Shown here one piece after another: positions 61,264 through 64,000 of a DNA stretch of 64,000 nt. Every line of letters starts with the position of its first letter. The stretch's first letter is position 1. The stretch lies in the NCBI GenBank assembly GCA_900472785.1, contig UCJH01000028.1, positions 107,031-171,030 of the forward strand, in the 5' to 3' direction. Under the pieces are notes generated by a model. It saw nothing but the letters and a program-made list of their open reading frames with translations. It had not been told where the DNA came from and did no database searches. The DNA is from Hyphomicrobiales bacterium (GTDB lineage: Bacteria; Pseudomonadota; Alphaproteobacteria; Rhizobiales; Rhizobiaceae). The translations under genes and the position numbers were made by a program.

Positions 61264-61700
61264 TGGTTAGAGCGTGTGCCTGTATTGCGGGTAGCCGCCG
61301 GAACTTCTATGAACTGCATGTCGCCAAGAGCTCAAATGTCGCCGCTGAGACAGTCGGGCGCCTGGCAGAGCTGTGGGAGATCGAGGACAGCATCGCGGCA
61401 AAAATCCTCACGCCCGTGTCGCGGCGCGTCCGGAACGTTTGGCGTTTATTGTCCGTGACCTCTTTACACTCTAACAGGCACCACTGCCGCGGGTCTCGGG
61501 AAAATCCAAACGCGCTGAGGCTTTCCGATATGCCATCTCGCGCCGAGACGTCTTCGAGCAATTTCTTACCGACGGGCGCATCGAGATTGTCTCCAACAGT
61601 GTTGAGCGAGCGATCAGACCCCCCAAGCCATCATCAGGATGAACAGCCCCTTCGCCTGCAGCGACTTCGGCGGCAGGACATGCGCGACGATGTCGGGCTA
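61264..61700 (+). pseudogene. Decayed IS66 transposase (TnpC) fragment
   Basis: IS66 TnpC sequence is visible in pieces: RRNFYELHVAKSSNVAAETV, then after a frameshift ERLAFIVRDLFTL, stop, GKSKRAEAFRYAISRRDVFE, FLTDGRIEIVSNSVERAIRP and, out of frame again, NSPFACSDFGGRTCATMS. These are the conserved C-terminal blocks in the right order. The copy has at least one internal stop and two shifts and lacks both ends. It supplies most of the artificial N terminus of the open frame that runs into the next gene. Confidence 0.82.
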
Positions 61701-61762
61701 CCGGGCTTCTTCCGTGTGGAACAACTTGCCCGCTTGGGGTGTTACGGTTTCGAGGTCGCGGC

Positions 61763-61856
61763 GTGTCAATCGGACATGACGGAGACGGTGAACGCAGCGA
61801 TTTTTCCGATTTCTCGCTGCGGGCAACGAAACGCCAGGCGAGCGCCCAACCCGTCC
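61763..61856 (+). repeat. 94-bp repeat with conserved hairpin, copy 2
   Basis: It aligns with 31151-31244 without gaps at about 82% identity. The hairpin is CGCAGCG (61793-61799) with CGCTGCG (61815-61821) around a loop with ATTTTTCC. Two base pairs differ from copy 1 on both sides of the stem, preserving pairing. It lies between the IS66 relic and the flavoprotein gene. Confidence 0.65.
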
Positions 61857-61892
61857 GCCGTGTCCTTATTTCCTCTGTTTTCGAGTATCCCC

Positions 61893-63599
61893 TTGCCAAA
61901 CATCGCGATTATCGGCTCCGGCCCCACGGGTATCTACACATTGAAGGGTTTGGTCGAGAGCGATACGCCGCTGTCGATCACCGTCTACGAAGCAAACGCC
62001 GACCCAGGCAAAGGTACACCCTACCATCCTCGCGCCAATGACCGCGCAATGCTTGCGAACATCGCCAGCATCGAACTTCCTCCGGTTTGTGAGAGCTTGG
62101 TCTCCTGGCTGCGTCGGAAAAGTCCTGCTGAACTGGCCGTGCTTGATATCGCTGTGGAAAATATCGGCGAGCGGGATTTCTATCCTCGCATCGTGCTTGG
62201 AGAGTATTTTCAGTCACAACTTCAGGGACTGCTTGCCAAGGCCATTGACCATGGCCATGTCGTCGATGTCAGGGCCAATCACCGTGCAGTTGATATCGCG
62301 CTTCGCGAAACCGATATCACCATCAAGGTTCAGAAAGCGGATGGCGACGACAGTCAGCAGACCTTCGATCACGTGGTGATGGCGACCGGTCACGATTGGC
62401 CGGAGACGACCGAGACGAAGCCGGGTTTCTTCATCTCGCCATGGCCGGCGGCAAACCTGGATACAATCGGCGACGTCGCAGTCGGCGTTTTAGGCACATC
62501 GCTCAGCGGCATCGACGCTGTCGTGTCGGTCGCAACCTCGCACGGTTCGTTCATGCTGGATGAAGCGGGCGTGATGCAATATCACACGTCCGCAGGCAAG
62601 GACTTCCATATCACAATGATGTCGCGCAAGGGGCTCCTGCCAGAAGCCGATTTTTATTGCATCATTCCGTATGCCCCAACGACAATTTTCACTGATGCTG
62701 CGGTGGACAAGCTCATCGAGACCAGGCTCGATCGCCTTCTCGACGAATTATTCGACCTGTTTCGAGCGCAGCTGTTTTCGGACGATCCGGAGTACGCCGA
62801 GCGTCTCGGGCTCGGCATGTTGACAGTGGAAACCGTTGCGGACGCTTATTTTGCCGATCGCGAGTCCTATGATCCCTTTACCTGGGCGTCTCTCAATTTG
62901 GGTGAGGCGAAAGCGAACAAAGCGAGTTGCACAACAGTCGCCTGGCGATACTCAATCCTTAGAATGCATGAAATCCTGCTGCGCGCCGTCCCACATCTTC
63001 GGGCAGATGATCTCAAGCGCTTCCACAAGCACTTCAAAGCCCTGTTCGTTGATGATTACGCCACCGTGCCGCATCAGTCCATCGAGCGACTGCTTGCACT
63101 GCATCGCGCCGGCCGACTATCTGTGCTTAAGCTCGGATCGGATTATAACCTTGATACCGACACGGTCGAGCGGGGCGCCATTATCGAGATCGGCGAGGAC
63201 ACATACGAATTTAGGGCATTCATCGATGCAACGGGTCAGCAGGCCGTGTCCGCCTGGGACGTGCCTTTTCCGTCGTTGATCCGCCAAGGCGTGGTGCGTG
63301 AGGCGCGGACGGAAACGGGATTATCGACCTTGGCGGTCAGGGAAGACACGGCGGTGATCGCCACAGGGGGAATAGATCTGGACAGCAATTTCCGTCCCCG
63401 CTTCGAAAAGGAGCTGAGCCAAAGTCTCTACTGCGTATCGATCCCTTTTCTCCTTCACAAGCTGCCCTTCGTTCAAGGCATCACCAGCGCTGCGGAGCTT
63501 GGCAATATCGTTGCAACGGCAATTCTGGCCGAGGTCAACGGGATATCAACGGCGCTGGGAGAACAAACCGTCTCAGGTCCAATCCAAATCGACGCGTAA
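61893..63599 (+). CDS. FAD/NAD(P)-binding protein (HpyO-type, NAD_binding_9)
   Basis: A 568-residue flavoprotein: the start LPNIAIIGSGPTGIYTLKGL is a dinucleotide-binding fold, YEANADPGKGTPYHPRANDR, a second site DVAVGVLGTSLSGIDAVVSV, and the closing FLLHKLPFVQGITSAAELG are as in the HpyO subgroup of NAD_binding_9 proteins. Such enzymes are usually N-hydroxylases or oxidoreductases of unknown substrate. TTG 61893 is the likely start; the open frame to 61263 is IS66 debris. A hairpin terminator follows. Isolated gene. Confidence 0.82.
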   Translation: MPNIAIIGSGPTGIYTLKGLVESDTPLSITVYEANADPGKGTPYHPRANDRAMLANIASIELPPVCESLVSWLRRKSPAELAVLDIAVENIGERDFYPRIVLGEYFQSQLQGLLAKAIDHGHVVDVRANHRAVDIALRETDITIKVQKADGDDSQQTFDHVVMATGHDWPETTETKPGFFISPWPAANLDTIGDVAVGVLGTSLSGIDAVVSVATSHGSFMLDEAGVMQYHTSAGKDFHITMMSRKGLLPEADFYCIIPYAPTTIFTDAAVDKLIETRLDRLLDELFDLFRAQLFSDDPEYAERLGLGMLTVETVADAYFADRESYDPFTWASLNLGEAKANKASCTTVAWRYSILRMHEILLRAVPHLRADDLKRFHKHFKALFVDDYATVPHQSIERLLALHRAGRLSVLKLGSDYNLDTDTVERGAIIEIGEDTYEFRAFIDATGQQAVSAWDVPFPSLIRQGVVREARTETGLSTLAVREDTAVIATGGIDLDSNFRPRFEKELSQSLYCVSIPFLLHKLPFVQGITSAAELGNIVATAILAEVNGISTALGEQTVSGPIQIDA

Positions 63600-63609
63600 G
63601 AGCGACGAT

Positions 63610-63629
63610 AAAAGGCGTTTATGCCTTTT
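63610..63629 (+). terminator. Hairpin after the flavoprotein gene
   Basis: AAAAGGC, GTTTAT, GCCTTTT is a short stem with a T run, 11 bp after the stop codon. It can act in both directions. Confidence 0.72.
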
Positions 63630-63724
63630 AACGGTCATGCAAGAGCCAAATTTCAACTATCGCAACGACGTTGAAACCGAAGCAGAGTTGCTGCCGTCAA
63701 GAGAGCGCACGAAAGGAGATCGTC

Positions 63725-63844
63725 ATGAATGTAGCACTTTCCTCCAATAACTGGCTTAGCCACACGAGCTCGCGCGAACTGCACGACCTCGGTATCAATC
63801 GTTCCGACATTCACAGCGTTGCCCGCCAGTTGGTCGCTCTTTAA
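63725..63844 (+). CDS. Small DUF1127-like peptide
   Basis: A 39-residue ORF ending SRELHDLGINRSDIHSVARQ, which is the C-terminal motif of DUF1127 proteins (R-L-DLGI-R-DI). AAAGGAGATC precedes ATG 63725. Short DUF1127 proteins in rhizobia can bind RNA and affect metabolism (family knowledge). The N-terminal 18 residues are short but complete for this subgroup. The remainder of the window (63845-64000) has no gene seen. Confidence 0.72.
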   Translation: MNVALSSNNWLSHTSSRELHDLGINRSDIHSVARQLVAL

Positions 63845-64000
63845 GCGGGTTTTTTCCTGCCCATCCGGCTCATGACGCGGGTGTTTCTATATATGCTGTG
63901 CCACGAAGCCCTGAGCTCGGAATGTCTTTCGTCAGAATTGTGGGCTCTTGTAGGCAGTCATAAATCGGTGAAGGACGCGGTACCGCCAACCTACGAGGCT

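Noticed and set aside
61263-63599. A 778-codon open frame as one protein
   Set aside because: Its first third is IS66 debris and the 94-bp repeat; the dinucleotide-binding fold starts at 61893.
63638-63751. A 37-codon ORF overlapping the DUF1127-like peptide
   Set aside because: It overlaps the better-supported gene in another frame and has no ribosome site.
1-64000. tRNA, rRNA, CRISPR arrays, replication and conjugation genes
   Set aside because: Looked for in both strands by motif and context; none seen, though a covariance search was not possible here.

Overview
The window reads as accessory DNA of a rhizobial alphaproteobacterium (Rhizobiaceae, Rhizobium/Agrobacterium type), probably a plasmid, chromid or genomic island. 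The evidence is a Ros/MucR regulator, several DUF6894 proteins, a DUF1127 peptide, IS3, IS5 (IS427-like) and IS66 sequences of rhizobial type, and many small unknown stress-type proteins. No rRNA, tRNA, replication gene or CRISPR array was found. The taxon is inferred from protein families, not from a marker gene.

Layout. 1-1.9 kb: end of a sugar ABC permease gene and an RpiR regulator. 2.3-12.6 kb: a redox/hydrolase island with a two-component system (9751-11807), a DipZ-type thiol exporter/thioredoxin operon with an alpha/beta hydrolase and a cupin, a Tat-exported hydrolase, an Ohr peroxidase and a deleted epoxide hydrolase; four promoters share one tandem-repeat element and an intact IS3 element sits beside one of them. 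12.6-17.2 kb: an EF-hand protein, a TetR-quinone oxidoreductase pair with two matching operators, and a VOC/SDR pair divergent from LysR. 17.5-32.7 kb: an MCP with a broken cheW, a Ros/MucR protein lacking most zinc ligands, a second IS3 element, receiver proteins, DUF6894 genes, an SRAP peptidase, DUF72, J-domain and EAL proteins, and several decayed IS fragments. 32.7-39 kb: an IS5 element, then an SDR / zinc ADH / sorbosone-dehydrogenase-PEBP operon and an esterase / DUF4142 operon. 39.4-45 kb: a Crp/Fnr regulator, an SDR-treZ operon and a ferritin-like DUF892 gene. 45.2-55.6 kb: a glycan locus. 55.7-64 kb: small stress proteins, a second DUF892 gene, DUF2177, an Mfd-type helicase, an IS66 relic and a flavoprotein.

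The two most notable systems are as follows. (1) The glycan locus at 45.3-55.6 kb: galE diverges from a glycosyltransferase gene followed by three overlapping or closely spaced genes that each encode a fusion (glycosyltransferase-UDP-galactopyranose mutase; glycosyltransferase-Gfo/Idh/MocA-zinc ADH; glycosyltransferase-glycoside hydrolase). Together they could make and polymerise a galactofuranose-containing surface glycan. (2) The putative regulon of the two-component system: direct repeats of the form GCTAC-N5-GATAC, with a GGATAC about 41 nt downstream, precede dipZ, the Tat hydrolase, ohr and the epoxide hydrolase remnant. A 94-bp repeat present twice (31.2 and 61.8 kb), with compensatory changes in its hairpin, is a further unexplained element.
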